64,000 bases of DNA from Aureibaculum sp. 2308TA14-22 (GTDB lineage Bacteria > Bacteroidota > Bacteroidia > Flavobacteriales > Flavobacteriaceae). The position numbers and the translations under genes are program-made. The notes below the pieces were generated by a model that saw nothing but the letters and a program-made list of their open reading frames with translations, did no database searches and was not told the origin of the DNA. Positions 33,928 through 43,699 of this stretch are shown piece by piece; the first letter of the stretch is position 1; every line of letters begins with the position of its first letter. The stretch is from NCBI RefSeq assembly GCF_040538665.1, contig NZ_JBEWXT010000001.1:1948501-2012500 (forward strand), written 5' to 3'.

Positions 33928-35319
33928 TTATGACCTTACAGTTTTGGGTTTTAACGTAGTTAAATCTTCAATTTTTATAGGCTTTCCTTGCTCAATACTA
34001 CGTCTGGCACCAATACCTATGAGTATAGACATTGCTCCATCTCGGAGACCAGCGGTTCTACCAAATTCATCTTTAACTCCATTATCCTTAAAAATTTTAT
34101 TTTGTAAACGTTTATCTCCACCACCATGCCCACTTCTCTCCATACCGACTTCAACTGTCTTATGCTTTTCCCAAAGCTTATGAACAATAACGGGTTCAAA
34201 ATACTTTTCATCATCATTAGTTTGTTGCATCTCCTTGGCATGTTTTTCAGCTTCGCTCAAGGTTTTATTTTCATAATAAGGAATATCTTGCCAAGCTTCA
34301 ATCCGACCTTTTGTACCATTAAATGACACACGCCATCCTTCAAAAGGAGAATAAGTGGTCAAAGAATAATTTAATATTGTATTGTCCATGTATTTAACCT
34401 GAGCGGACATTTTATCGTAAATATCAATTTCTTCACGGAATAAACAGTTGTCCCGGATGTAACCATCTTCATGCTCATGATCTACATACAATTTTTTTGA
34501 AAACTGGTCTTTATTAATATCCCAATAAAAATCACAATCTGTTTTATGCTCACAACTTCTACAATTCTTTCCTCTAAAAGGTCCGTTCTTACCATAAAAT
34601 TCTAAATCGCCATAAGCAAATACCTCTTTGGGTTCGGAATTTATCCACCAATTGAGCAAATCAAAATGATGCGTAGCTTTATGCACCCAAAGTGACCCTC
34701 CACTATTCATCTGTCCGTGCCACCTTCTAAAATAAGAAGCACCGTGATACGTGTTTAAATACCAATGAAAATCAACGGAAACTAATTTTCCGATAGAATT
34801 ACCAGACAATAATTCTTTAATTTTAGTCGCATAAGGGCTCCATCTATAATTAAAGCCAACAATTAAATTTTTATTAGATTTTTTCTCTGCATCAATAATA
34901 GATTGGCATTTAAATTCATCAATCGTTAAAGGCTTTTCCGTTAACACGTCGCAACCCATTTTCAAACCTTTTACAATAAATTCATCGTGAGTAGAATCTT
35001 TGGTAGTTACAATAACCAAATCTGGTTTTGTAGTTTTTACCATTTTTTCAAAATTGGTAAAAGTAGGGCAATTAGTACCAATGTATTTTCTACCATATTC
35101 TAAACGACTTGGATTAATATCACAAAGTCCAACAAATTCTAAGATATCAGAGTATTCATCAACCAATCGTTTGCCCCAAAAAGTAATTCCTCTAATACCC
35201 GTTCCTATTAGCACTATTTTCAATTTTTTTGAGCCAAATTTAAAAGCATGTAAAGGAACGGCACTACTAACTGCTAATAAACTTATAGATGCTAAAAATT
35301 TACGTCTTGAAGTCTTCAT
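33928..35319 (-). CDS. TAT-exported Gfo/Idh/MocA family oxidoreductase
   Basis: A 463-residue oxidoreductase. The N-terminus has a twin-arginine signal (TSRRKFLASISLLAVSSAVP), so the folded, cofactor-loaded protein is exported. The Rossmann motif GTGIRGI is at about 39-45 and the EKP motif is in DVLTEKPLTID. A cysteine cluster (CRSCEHKTDC, about 260-269) could bind metal. The large C-terminal domain contains HGGGDKRLQ. Relatives act on exported sugars or glycan-derived substrates; the substrate here is unknown. Confidence 0.88.
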   Translation of the reverse strand: MKTSRRKFLASISLLAVSSAVPLHAFKFGSKKLKIVLIGTGIRGITFWGKRLVDEYSDILEFVGLCDINPSRLEYGRKYIGTNCPTFTNFEKMVKTTKPDLVIVTTKDSTHDEFIVKGLKMGCDVLTEKPLTIDEFKCQSIIDAEKKSNKNLIVGFNYRWSPYATKIKELLSGNSIGKLVSVDFHWYLNTYHGASYFRRWHGQMNSGGSLWVHKATHHFDLLNWWINSEPKEVFAYGDLEFYGKNGPFRGKNCRSCEHKTDCDFYWDINKDQFSKKLYVDHEHEDGYIRDNCLFREEIDIYDKMSAQVKYMDNTILNYSLTTYSPFEGWRVSFNGTKGRIEAWQDIPYYENKTLSEAEKHAKEMQQTNDDEKYFEPVIVHKLWEKHKTVEVGMERSGHGGGDKRLQNKIFKDNGVKDEFGRTAGLRDGAMSILIGIGARRSIEQGKPIKIEDLTTLKPKTVRS

Positions 35320-35369
35320 AATAGGGTTTTAATGGCTTACATAGTTTGTACAGTCTTATTTCTAAGGTA

Positions 35370-36716
35370 TTAATCTCTACCAATCAACTTATTGGGGAAT
35401 TGCACCAAACTTTCGGCACCGTTTTTTCCGACACTTGCCACGCCAAACAAATAGTTATCGATAACGATATTTTTTAAGGTATAGTCGTTTGTTTTTCCCA
35501 CAAAACGGCTATATTGCCATTGTGGAGATGTAGTATCTCGCCAATATACTTTATAGCCTTGCAAATTGTCATCTTCAACGGCATCCCATTGCAATCGGGT
35601 TGAGGGCTTTACGGCTCCACCAATTTTTACGTTTTTTGGAGCTAAAGGTGCAGATGCTAGTGAAGCCAAGGTCAATGCGTTTACCGCCGTAAGCTTGGCG
35701 GCATAATCAAAGTTAACAGATTCTATTACATCACCATATTTAATACCATTCTCTGTACGGATATCTTGGTGTTGCTCATTGTAATTTTCGTGAGTTTCCA
35801 TAATACGAACACCAGTAAATCCAGCATCGTTAAAAGGTCTATGATGCCCACCTCTACCAAATCTATCTAATCTGTAAATCATAATAGCATCCAAATTGGT
35901 CATATAATCATCGGTAAGTTTATCAATGTACCGTGCCAACTGTCGTGATGGACCATCAACTTCTCCCCCATAATAACGCATGGCAGCTCTTTGTCTATCC
36001 GTTGTCTCCATAGAAATTGCCTCCGAAAAAACCCGAAACGTACTGTTATCAATTACGCCATCAATTCCCTTTATATTTCCAATCATATCGTTATTAATAA
36101 CCCCAATAATATCCCAACCTTTTTCTTTAGCAACTTTTGCCATGTGCTGCCCACCATACAGACCTTGCTCCTCACCGGAAAGTCCTGCATAAATAATAGA
36201 AATCGGAAATTTATAGTTGCTCAATACCCTTGCGGCTTCAATGGTTCCGGCCATACCCGAAGCATTATCATTAGCTCCAGGGCTATCAGAAGTAAAATTA
36301 TTGGCATCAGAAACGCGGGAATCTATATCTCCCGACATAATTACATAACTATTTGGGTATTTTGTACCACGTTGTACCGCAAGGACATTTACGATTTCCA
36401 CGTCTTTAACGATTCTACGATTGTTTTTCGGTACTAAATTCCGTTGATAGCTGACCTCCAAACAGTTATTACAATTTTTAGAAATGACATCAAACTCCGA
36501 TTTTATCCAACGTCGTGCCGCTCCAATACCACGGGTTTTGGAAACGGTATCAGACAAAGTGTGGCGGGTACCAAAATTGACTAGCGTTTTAATGTCTTTT
36601 TCAATACGTTCAGCAGAAGTTGCTGTGGCTATTTCAGCAAGTTTTTTTGAAATGTCGGATTGGGCGGAAACTGTGAATGTAATAAATAGTAGAATAAAAA
36701 AGGAAATTGCTTTCAT
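35370..36716 (-). CDS. M28 family zinc peptidase with C-terminal fibronectin III domain
   Basis: Exported aminopeptidase-like enzyme of 448 residues. The signal peptide is residues 1-18 (ending VSAQ). The M28 domain shows SPGANDNASGMAG (bridging Asp), AGLSGEEQGLYGG (catalytic Glu pair), INNDMIG and a late His (METHENYN). At the first metal-ligand position, where many M28 enzymes have His, the sequence reads SGDIDSR, so Asp replaces His. A fibronectin-III-like domain occupies about 355-440 (PKNVKIGG, LQWDAVEDDNLQGYKVYW). Family call is secure; activity is inferred. Confidence 0.9.
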   Translation of the reverse strand: MKAISFFILLFITFTVSAQSDISKKLAEIATATSAERIEKDIKTLVNFGTRHTLSDTVSKTRGIGAARRWIKSEFDVISKNCNNCLEVSYQRNLVPKNNRRIVKDVEIVNVLAVQRGTKYPNSYVIMSGDIDSRVSDANNFTSDSPGANDNASGMAGTIEAARVLSNYKFPISIIYAGLSGEEQGLYGGQHMAKVAKEKGWDIIGVINNDMIGNIKGIDGVIDNSTFRVFSEAISMETTDRQRAAMRYYGGEVDGPSRQLARYIDKLTDDYMTNLDAIMIYRLDRFGRGGHHRPFNDAGFTGVRIMETHENYNEQHQDIRTENGIKYGDVIESVNFDYAAKLTAVNALTLASLASAPLAPKNVKIGGAVKPSTRLQWDAVEDDNLQGYKVYWRDTTSPQWQYSRFVGKTNDYTLKNIVIDNYLFGVASVGKNGAESLVQFPNKLIGRD

Positions 36717-36770
36717 AACTAGTTGATAGATTATTAATTATTTCGTTATTTTCGTAAAAATAATCAAAAT

Positions 36771-37262
36771 ATGAAGAAATTAACAATCCTCCTTTTGGTA
36801 TTCACTTCTACATTCTTGTACTCACAAAATACGGATAAACCTAAATTTTGGGAAAAAGTACAGTTTGGCGGTGGTTTGGGCTTAAGCATCAGCAATAATT
36901 TTACCACAATTTCCATTGCACCCAGTGCTATTTATAACTTTAACCAATATGTTGCCGTTGGTCCGGGATTGAGTTATTTATACTCAAAGAGCGGTACTTT
37001 TAAAGCAAATGTATTTGGAACGGGGCTGATTACTCTATTTAATCCTGTACAGAATTTGCAACTCTCTGCCGAGTATGAGCATTTATTTGTTAATCAAAAA
37101 AATGGTTTTGAAAAATCAAGTTTTGATTACCCTGCTTTATATGTTGGTGGAGCCTATCGAATGGGAAATTTTTCTGCAGGGTTACGCTATGATGTGTTGT
37201 ATAATGCGAATAAAACAATTTATGCCTCAGCATTTTCTCCGATTATAAGGTTTTATTTTTAA
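36771..37262 (+). CDS. Small outer-membrane beta-barrel protein
   Basis: A 163-residue protein with a signal peptide (1-19, ending LYSQ). It has about eight alternating-pattern beta strands with aromatic girdles (GGGLGLSIS, AIYNFNQYVAVGPGLSYLYS, LQLSAEYEHLF, FSAGLRYDVLY) and ends in the aromatic IIRFYF. This is the layout of a small OmpW/OmpA-like porin-type barrel. Function unknown. Its 3' end overlaps the convergent membrane-protein gene by 20 bp. Confidence 0.85.
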   Translation: MKKLTILLLVFTSTFLYSQNTDKPKFWEKVQFGGGLGLSISNNFTTISIAPSAIYNFNQYVAVGPGLSYLYSKSGTFKANVFGTGLITLFNPVQNLQLSAEYEHLFVNQKNGFEKSSFDYPALYVGGAYRMGNFSAGLRYDVLYNANKTIYASAFSPIIRFYF

Positions 37263-37578
37263 TTAAGCTCTTTTCTTTACAAAATGTTTTAATTGTTAAG
37301 GCTATTATAAAAATGAATACAAATACCATTTCATAATTAAATTCCACAATCTCACTCCAGAAAAAACCAGCTATAAAAACCAAATCCAAAATTATATTAA
37401 AAAGACTTGGAAGCTTAAATTCTAAATTACTTTTAAAAAGGTCATAACAAAGTAGCACAGCAAATACAATTGATACAGTAAAAAACAAATACTTAGTAAT
37501 ACTAACTTCCAAAAAGAATGTTGAGCAAATCCATAACAATAAACCTACAAAAACATAAATATATTTTGTGAACTTCAT
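37243..37578 (-). CDS. Four-helix membrane protein, function unknown
   Basis: A 111-residue, highly hydrophobic protein with four predicted membrane helices (about 5-22, 28-46, 58-75 and 82-98) and a basic C-terminus (KEKSLIKNKTL). It starts 7 bp after the threonine aldolase stop codon, so it is probably in that transcript. Its last bases overlap the end of the convergent barrel-protein gene. No family recognised. Confidence 0.65.
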   Translation of the reverse strand: MKFTKYIYVFVGLLLWICSTFFLEVSITKYLFFTVSIVFAVLLCYDLFKSNLEFKLPSLFNIILDLVFIAGFFWSEIVEFNYEMVFVFIFIIALTIKTFCKEKSLIKNKTL

Positions 37579-37585
37579 TGCTATG

Positions 37586-38611
37586 CTAAAACTTCAAACG
37601 AATTAATTTATCTATAACTACATCAGTCATTTGAGTAGAAATGTCTAGATGAAAAACCATTCGTAATTTACCCTCTCCCATTCCCGTAATTGATATATTT
37701 TCTGATGCCAATTTATTCACAAAATTATCATCGTTTATACCATCATTTGTATAAAAAATAATAATATTGGTTTCTACGGGTTCTACTTCTTTTATATAGT
37801 GTGCATTTTTTAAAACCTTAGCAACGCGTTTGGCGTTGTTATGGTCTTCCACCAGACGTTCAATATTATTATCCAAGGCATAAATTCCCGCCGCTGCCAA
37901 ATAACCGACCTGTCGCATACCACCGCCCATAGTTTTTCTATAGCGTAAGGCTTTTTGAATGTATTCTTTAGAACCCAACAACAAAGAACCCACTGGACAG
38001 CCCAATCCTTTGGAAAGACAAATTGAAATGGTATCGAAAAGCTCTCCGTACTGTTTTGCTTGTTCGTTTTTGGCTACCAAGGCATTGAACAATCTTGCTC
38101 CGTCCAAATGATAGGACAAGTCATTTTCTTTACAGATTTGTTTTATTTTTTTAAGTTCCTCAATATCCCAACACGCTCCACCTGCTTTATTTGCTGTATT
38201 TTCAACCGTAACCAGTGTTGTCATTGCTTGATGGATGTCATGTCTATTACTCAGGTTTTCAAGTACTTGTTTAGCAGTAAACATACCTCTATCACCATCA
38301 ATTAATTTACATGAAACACCCGAATTAAATGAGGCACCTCCTCCTTCATAGTTATACACATGACTCCATTTATCACAAATTAGTTGCTCTCCAGGCTGGG
38401 TGTGGATTTTAATAGCGACTTGGTTCGCCATTGTTCCCGAAGGAAAAAACAGAGCAGATTCCATACCGAATAATGTTGCAATCTTTTCTTGCAATTGAAT
38501 TACTGTAGGATCTGCATTAAAAACATCGTCACCTACCTCGGCATTGAACATGGCTTCTAGCATACCTTTTGTTGGTTTGGTAACGGTATCCGATAAAAGA
38601 TTTATTTGCAT
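37586..38611 (-). CDS. ltaE: Low-specificity L-threonine aldolase
   Basis: PLP enzyme that cleaves L-threonine or allo-threonine to glycine and acetaldehyde. It begins INLLSDTVTKPTKGMLEAM, typical of the family. HLDGARLFNA holds the PLP-ring-contacting region, and the Schiff-base lysine is in SICLSKGLGCPVGS. The length of 341 residues is standard. The small membrane protein gene follows it in the same direction. Confidence 0.92.
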   Translation of the reverse strand: MQINLLSDTVTKPTKGMLEAMFNAEVGDDVFNADPTVIQLQEKIATLFGMESALFFPSGTMANQVAIKIHTQPGEQLICDKWSHVYNYEGGGASFNSGVSCKLIDGDRGMFTAKQVLENLSNRHDIHQAMTTLVTVENTANKAGGACWDIEELKKIKQICKENDLSYHLDGARLFNALVAKNEQAKQYGELFDTISICLSKGLGCPVGSLLLGSKEYIQKALRYRKTMGGGMRQVGYLAAAGIYALDNNIERLVEDHNNAKRVAKVLKNAHYIKEVEPVETNIIIFYTNDGINDDNFVNKLASENISITGMGEGKLRMVFHLDISTQMTDVVIDKLIRLKF

Positions 38612-38641
38612 TTAAAAAAATTGATTTAATTAATATAAATA

Positions 38642-41047
38642 CTAATCATTTCCGATAGGAGAACCATCAGGAATTTTTGGAGCTTTTGTTCTTTTATAAT
38701 TTGAAGGATTTTTCTTGAATTTTTGAATATTCCTAACAAACTGTGCATTTACCATTTTTTGAAGTTCGGTCGATTTTGCCGTTTTCAACCAACTTTCAAT
38801 TTCATTGAGTTTCCCGTTTACAATTGCGGTAACCTGAGGATAATTATCGGCATCGGCCGCCAAGCCAAACAATTGGTTCAAAACCTGGGCATTGATAATG
38901 TTCTGCAACTCTCGATGATAGCTGTTTTTATGCTGTTTTTTAAACGAGGTATTGATAACTTTGTTAATGACCTCAACCAGCCCTAATTGACTTTCATCTA
39001 AGCTTTTATGCTGTACCAAACGAGAGGCTCTTTCTGGATGGAATAAAAAACTTAAGGTCATTTCAGAAGCCGTTTCAACAGCTCCATAAGGATCAAATGC
39101 TACACCGTTTTTACTTTTAAAAGATTCACGACTTCTTCCATAACCCATTGCTCTGGGCGGAAATAGATTTAACAGCCTTTCTGGAATGGCAATAGATTCC
39201 ACTTCTATCGTATTTAATACACTTTGTAATGCTCGACGTTCAGTTTTACCATCAATTCTTTCGACAATAGGTTGAGAACCGCCACCATTAGGGAGGCCAT
39301 AACTATAATCCATACCGCCTATCATTTTAACTGCCGCTTCGGTTTGATAACGATGAAAAAAATACAATGGTACAAATACATCTTCTAACACTGAATAGGG
39401 CTGATTAGATTTTATATTATCCTTTGAAAAATTATCGATTGCCTTTTTTCGGATAGCCAAAACATCATCCAATTCATAAGCAGGATTAGCACCATTGTCC
39501 CATAAGTGGGCATAAGCATGTGCACTTCCAGCTGGGCGAGCATCTTGGTCAGAAATATAGCGTAACCCATTCATAAACGCATTGTTTAAAATTTGAGGGA
39601 GCATTTCATCTTCGTTTTGGCTTTTGGGAAAATCCTGATACGAATATGCAACCGTAACTTTGTCCCAATCACCAATACCAACGGCATACGCGTCCGAAAA
39701 ATCGATTTTACCGTCCTTTAGTCTGAATTGCGGATGCGGATAATCCATTACGGAAGCCCTATTATTAACACTTGCCGCAAAATTATGAGCAAAACCGATG
39801 GTGTGACCCACTTCATGAGCGGAAAGCTGTCGGATTCTCGCCAATGCCATTTCTAAAGCAAATTTATCATTAACCGTATTGTTTGCATATGGTGCTTGCA
39901 AGGCTTGTGCAATTAAAAAATCCTGTCGAATACGCAAAGAGCCCAAACTAACATGACCTTTTAAAATCTCTCCCGTTCTTGGGTCAGAAATACTTCCTCC
40001 ATAACTCCAACCCCTTGTGGAACGATGCACCCATTGAATTACGTTATATCGCAAGTCCAACGGATCTGCACCTTCAGGTAATAGTTTAACCTGAAATGCA
40101 TCTTTATATCCAATAGCTTCAAAAGCTTGATTCCACCACCTAGCTCCATCCAATAAGGCAGAACGAACGGGTTCTGGTGCACCTCTGTCTAAATAATAAA
40201 TAATAGGTTCCTTGGCTTCGCTTACTTGTGCTGTCGGATCTTTTTTCTCTAAACGATGGCGGTAAATAAAACGCTTTACAATCGGTTCGTTGACAGGGGT
40301 TGCATAATCCATGTAGCTCATTGGATAAGATCCGGAACGCGGATCATACTTTCTAGGCTTATAGTTATCATCTGGCAATTCTACAAAAGAGTGATGTTGA
40401 CCTATAGTAACAGATGAGGCATCGGGCGTTACACTTCTGATATTATAGCCTTTAGGACTTCCTTTGAAAGTCAGCCATACATCAAACTCTACGTTTTTTG
40501 GAAAGGCTTTAGTACGCCCTAAATTAAATGCACTTCTACTTTTGTCTAAACTGTAATTGCCTTGGTTATTGCCTTGTAACCTATTAGCAACCCCATGAGC
40601 GTCACGTATTAAAAAATCTGTGGCATCTACCAAATAGCTATTATTTTTTTGCTCTTTAATCACAAAGCCATGTAAAACTGACTTCGCAAAAGCCTCTTCG
40701 ATGGATTTACGTTCATCTTCATTATCGGTAATTGCTCTATACCGTAAGTTGGGCTGTAGCAACAAAATCTTGTTACCCGCTTTTTTGAACTTTACCACTA
40801 CTCCGTCACCTAATTGCCCTCTATCCAAACCAATATCGTTAGATCCAACACCTTCCGACAAGGCATTTACGTACAACAACTCCGTATCTAACTTGTCAAT
40901 TTCAAGATAGATTCTATCTTCGCTTTCGTCATAGTAGAAATCGATATATCCCTCGTGTTTGGTTACGTTTTTATTGTCTTTAAAAAATTGGGAATGACCT
41001 AATTGAAAGATTAATAAAAATAAGCAGGCAAGTTTTAGTTTTTTCAT
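38642..41047 (-). CDS. Exported zinc-dependent metalloprotease (DUF5117/DUF4953 type)
   Basis: An 801-residue protein with a signal peptide (1-19). The zinc site HEVGHTIGFAHNF (about residues 411-423) is a full HExxHxxGxxH metzincin motif, followed by SVMDYPHPQ as the Met-turn. The N-terminal part (DUF5117-like, to about 300) includes FFKDNKNVTKHEGYIDFY and LPDDNYKPRKYDPRSG. The C-terminal part includes AMGYGRSRESF. Bacteroidota often carry several paralogues. The natural substrate is unknown. Confidence 0.88.
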   Translation of the reverse strand: MKKLKLACLFLLIFQLGHSQFFKDNKNVTKHEGYIDFYYDESEDRIYLEIDKLDTELLYVNALSEGVGSNDIGLDRGQLGDGVVVKFKKAGNKILLLQPNLRYRAITDNEDERKSIEEAFAKSVLHGFVIKEQKNNSYLVDATDFLIRDAHGVANRLQGNNQGNYSLDKSRSAFNLGRTKAFPKNVEFDVWLTFKGSPKGYNIRSVTPDASSVTIGQHHSFVELPDDNYKPRKYDPRSGSYPMSYMDYATPVNEPIVKRFIYRHRLEKKDPTAQVSEAKEPIIYYLDRGAPEPVRSALLDGARWWNQAFEAIGYKDAFQVKLLPEGADPLDLRYNVIQWVHRSTRGWSYGGSISDPRTGEILKGHVSLGSLRIRQDFLIAQALQAPYANNTVNDKFALEMALARIRQLSAHEVGHTIGFAHNFAASVNNRASVMDYPHPQFRLKDGKIDFSDAYAVGIGDWDKVTVAYSYQDFPKSQNEDEMLPQILNNAFMNGLRYISDQDARPAGSAHAYAHLWDNGANPAYELDDVLAIRKKAIDNFSKDNIKSNQPYSVLEDVFVPLYFFHRYQTEAAVKMIGGMDYSYGLPNGGGSQPIVERIDGKTERRALQSVLNTIEVESIAIPERLLNLFPPRAMGYGRSRESFKSKNGVAFDPYGAVETASEMTLSFLFHPERASRLVQHKSLDESQLGLVEVINKVINTSFKKQHKNSYHRELQNIINAQVLNQLFGLAADADNYPQVTAIVNGKLNEIESWLKTAKSTELQKMVNAQFVRNIQKFKKNPSNYKRTKAPKIPDGSPIGND

Positions 41048-41128
41048 TTGTAATATATTTTGGATAAAGCTACTAATTTAAAAACACAAATTCAACCTAG
41101 TTAAATTATCTAGTTTCATTTTTTAGTT

Positions 41129-41136
41129 TAATTTTG
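41129..41136 (+). promoter_or_regulatory. Candidate -7 promoter box for prfB
   Basis: TAATTTTG fits TAnnTTTG and lies only 8 bases before the prfB ATG, so the leader would be very short. Confidence 0.35.
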
Positions 41137-41144
41137 TTTTACTT

Positions 41145-42251
41145 ATGATTACACAAGACACCCTAAAAGATATTGACGAGCGAATTAGCAAGCTAAAAGA
41201 CTACCTACATATCGATCAAAAACTCATTGAAATAAGCAATGAAGAGGAAAATGCGTCGAATCCCGATTTCTGGAACAATCCACGGAAAGCCGAAGTATTA
41301 ATGAAGTCTTTACGTGAGAAAAAGAAGTGGGTAGAGGATTATAATACACTGAAAATCAATAATGAAGAACTCCAAATATTATATGATTTTCTAAAAGACG
41401 GCGAAGCAACAGAGCAGGAAATTATGAACAGTTACCACAAAACCAATACCTTATTGGAAAAATTGGAGTTTAAAAACATGCTTTCCGATGAAGGAGATAA
41501 CCTAAGTGCCGTTTTGCAAATTACTGCTGGTGCTGGTGGTACCGAGAGTTGCGATTGGGCAGCCATGCTGATGCGGATGTATTTGATGTGGAGCGAAAAA
41601 CAAGGCTTTAAAGTAAAGGAACTCAACTTACAAGATGGCGATGTAGCAGGAATCAAAACGGTTACGCTGGAAATTGACGGCGACTTTGCTTTTGGTTATC
41701 TAAAAGGCGAAAATGGAGTTCACAGATTGGTCAGAATATCACCTTTTGATAGTAATGCTAAACGGCATACTTCATTTGCCTCGGTATATGTATATCCATT
41801 AGCAGATGACAGTATTGAAATCGATATCAATCCCGCAGATATTTCGTGGGATTTTGCCAGATCTAGCGGTGCGGGTGGTCAAAACGTAAACAAGGTAGAA
41901 ACCAAAGCGATACTGACGCACCACCCTACAGGAATTGTAATTCACAATTCAGAAACACGTTCGCAATTGGAAAACCGCGAAAAAGCTATGGTAATGTTAA
42001 AATCACAACTCTACGAACTGGAACTACAAAAACAACGTGAAAAGCGTGATGAAATAGAATCGAATAAAATGAAAATAGACTTTGGTTCACAAATTCGAAA
42101 TTATGTGATGCACCCGTATAAATTAGTTAAAGATGTTCGTACAAGTCACGAAACAGGGAATGTTGATGCTGTAATGGATGGAGACATAGATGGGTTTATC
42201 AAAGCATTTTTAATGGCTGCTGGGCAAAATGACAACTCAAAAGAAATATGA
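41145..42251 (+). CDS. prfB: Peptide chain release factor 2
   Basis: Recognises UGA and UAA stop codons and triggers peptide release. RF2 identity is shown by the SPF tripeptide in RISPFDSNAKRHTSF, and the catalytic GGQ is in SSGAGGQNVNKVETKA. The length of 368 residues is standard. The reading frame is continuous through the position of the usual programmed frameshift (DYLHIDQKL), with no in-frame UGA, so frameshift autoregulation is absent. The stop codon overlaps the next gene start (ATGA). Confidence 0.96.
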   Translation: MITQDTLKDIDERISKLKDYLHIDQKLIEISNEEENASNPDFWNNPRKAEVLMKSLREKKKWVEDYNTLKINNEELQILYDFLKDGEATEQEIMNSYHKTNTLLEKLEFKNMLSDEGDNLSAVLQITAGAGGTESCDWAAMLMRMYLMWSEKQGFKVKELNLQDGDVAGIKTVTLEIDGDFAFGYLKGENGVHRLVRISPFDSNAKRHTSFASVYVYPLADDSIEIDINPADISWDFARSSGAGGQNVNKVETKAILTHHPTGIVIHNSETRSQLENREKAMVMLKSQLYELELQKQREKRDEIESNKMKIDFGSQIRNYVMHPYKLVKDVRTSHETGNVDAVMDGDIDGFIKAFLMAAGQNDNSKEI

Positions 42252-42867
42252 GTAAAATTGACACCATTATCTTCGATTTAGGAGGAGTTTTGATTGATTG
42301 GAACCCAAAATATGTTTATCGTGAAGTCTTTGATGGCGACGAAGAAAAAGTAGATTGGTTTTTAAGCGAAATCTGTACCATGGAATGGAATGTTGAACAC
42401 GATGCTGGACGTTTACTTAAGGACGGAACGGAGCTTTTAATCAAGCAATACCCACAATACGAAGCTTGGATACGCATTTACTACGACAGATGGACAGATA
42501 TGTTAAGTGTGAACCAATTGAAGGTACTCTAAATCTCTTAAATAAGCTCAAAAAGGACAATACTTATAAATTACATGCCCTAACCAATTGGAGTGCAGAA
42601 CTATTTCCTGTAGCCTTAGAGCGTTACGATTTCTTACAGCATTTTGAAGGTATTGTAGTTTCTGGTGCAGAAAAGACCAGAAAACCTTTTGCTAAAATCT
42701 ACGAAATTATCTTAGATCGTTATGCCATAACTCCTGAAAAGGCGGTATTTATTGATGATAACCTCAATAATATTGAAGCTGCTAAAAAATTAGGAATACA
42801 TGGTATTCATTTCAAATCAGCCAGCCAACTACAAAACGCACTTACCAATCTAGGTGTTCGAATCTAA
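42248..42867 (+). pseudogene. HAD family hydrolase split by a one-base frameshift
   Basis: Two overlapping frames together encode one HAD-IA hydrolase. The first (42248-42532) has motif I FDLGGVLIDWN and the cap helices, then stops. The second frame, from about 42510 to 42867, continues with PIEGTLNLLNKL, motif II (ALTNWS), motif III (KTRKPFAKIY) and motif IV (FIDDNLNNIEAA). The junction reads AGTGTGAACCA. One extra G (AGT GGT GAA CCA) would restore a single 206-residue protein of normal HAD length. It is either a real inactivation or a sequencing error. The start is coupled to prfB by ATGA. Confidence 0.88.
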
Positions 42868-43699
42868 ATTGAATTTTATCTCCGGTTGATTTTTGTGCTA
42901 ATCTGTTAATAGCTTGTTCGCTCAGTTGCAATACTCGGGGGTAACCGCCCGTGACTTGGCAATCTCGCATTAAAACAATTAGTTTTCCAGAAGGCGTAAG
43001 CTGCACCGTTCCTGGTAAAACTGCGGAAGTAAGCATAAAGGGCAACTCATTCTCAATTAGGCCCTCTAGACGATAACCCATTCTACTGTTATCATTTGAA
43101 ATTGTAAAAACAAGCTTTTTTAATTGGTTTTTTTGTTCATGCTTTAGCAAATCGTATTCAGGCCCTGGGTATACCAACAAGTTCATATCGGTAAAATGAC
43201 TTTCGTCAAATTTTACAGAAGCATTTTTTATGCTTTTATCACCCTTTAATTCCAGAAAAGGCAAACAATCGTTCTTTTTAATTCTAAATTGCTCGGTAAT
43301 ACTTTGATAAAAACTCCTACTCCCAAATACTTTTGGGGTTTGGATTCCACCCTTAACGGCGAGGTAAGCACGTACACCCAAAACGGGCTTACCAAAAGAT
43401 AAAATGTCTTTTTCGGCTACCTGAATCGGTTTGTTTAATTCAACTATATTATCGTTAATTTTGGCAGATAAATTTGCTCCAGAAATACATATAATAATTT
43501 GTTTTTCAAACTTTAAAACACATTTGCTTAAAGTAATTTCTAATAATGAATCATTTTTATTATTTCCAATAATTTGGTTTGCTAATTGAGCTGAATGACT
43601 ATCTAAAACACCAGAACAGGGAACGCCCATATCCCCATAACCAAAGCGACCTAAATCTTGAACTGAAGTATAAAATCCTGGTGATATTACTTTGATCAT
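42842..43699 (-). CDS. pxpC: 5-oxoprolinase subunit PxpC (biotin-dependent carboxyltransferase-like)
   Basis: Subunit of the three-part ATP-dependent 5-oxoprolinase that opens pyroglutamate to glutamate. Typical KipA/PxpC features are GFYTSVQDLGRFGYGDMGVPCSGVLD at the start, KCVLKFEKQ, and the C-terminal LPGTVQLTPSGKLIVLMRDCQVTGGYPRV. The length of 285 residues is normal. Its ATG overlaps the pxpB stop codon by 4 bases. The 3' end overlaps the convergent HAD gene by 26 bp. Confidence 0.93.
   Translation of the reverse strand: MIKVISPGFYTSVQDLGRFGYGDMGVPCSGVLDSHSAQLANQIIGNNKNDSLLEITLSKCVLKFEKQIIICISGANLSAKINDNIVELNKPIQVAEKDILSFGKPVLGVRAYLAVKGGIQTPKVFGSRSFYQSITEQFRIKKNDCLPFLELKGDKSIKNASVKFDESHFTDMNLLVYPGPEYDLLKHEQKNQLKKLVFTISNDNSRMGYRLEGLIENELPFMLTSAVLPGTVQLTPSGKLIVLMRDCQVTGGYPRVLQLSEQAINRLAQKSTGDKIQFRFEHLDW

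Noticed and set aside
42848-42866. GTTCGAATC, a tRNA T-loop-like string
   Set aside because: It is the end of the HAD coding frame. No acceptor, D or anticodon arm fits around it.
42466-42867. Reading the second HAD frame as an independent 133-residue gene starting at 42466
   Set aside because: The region before about 42510 does not match the family and overlaps the first frame. The two halves join into one HAD protein with a single added base.
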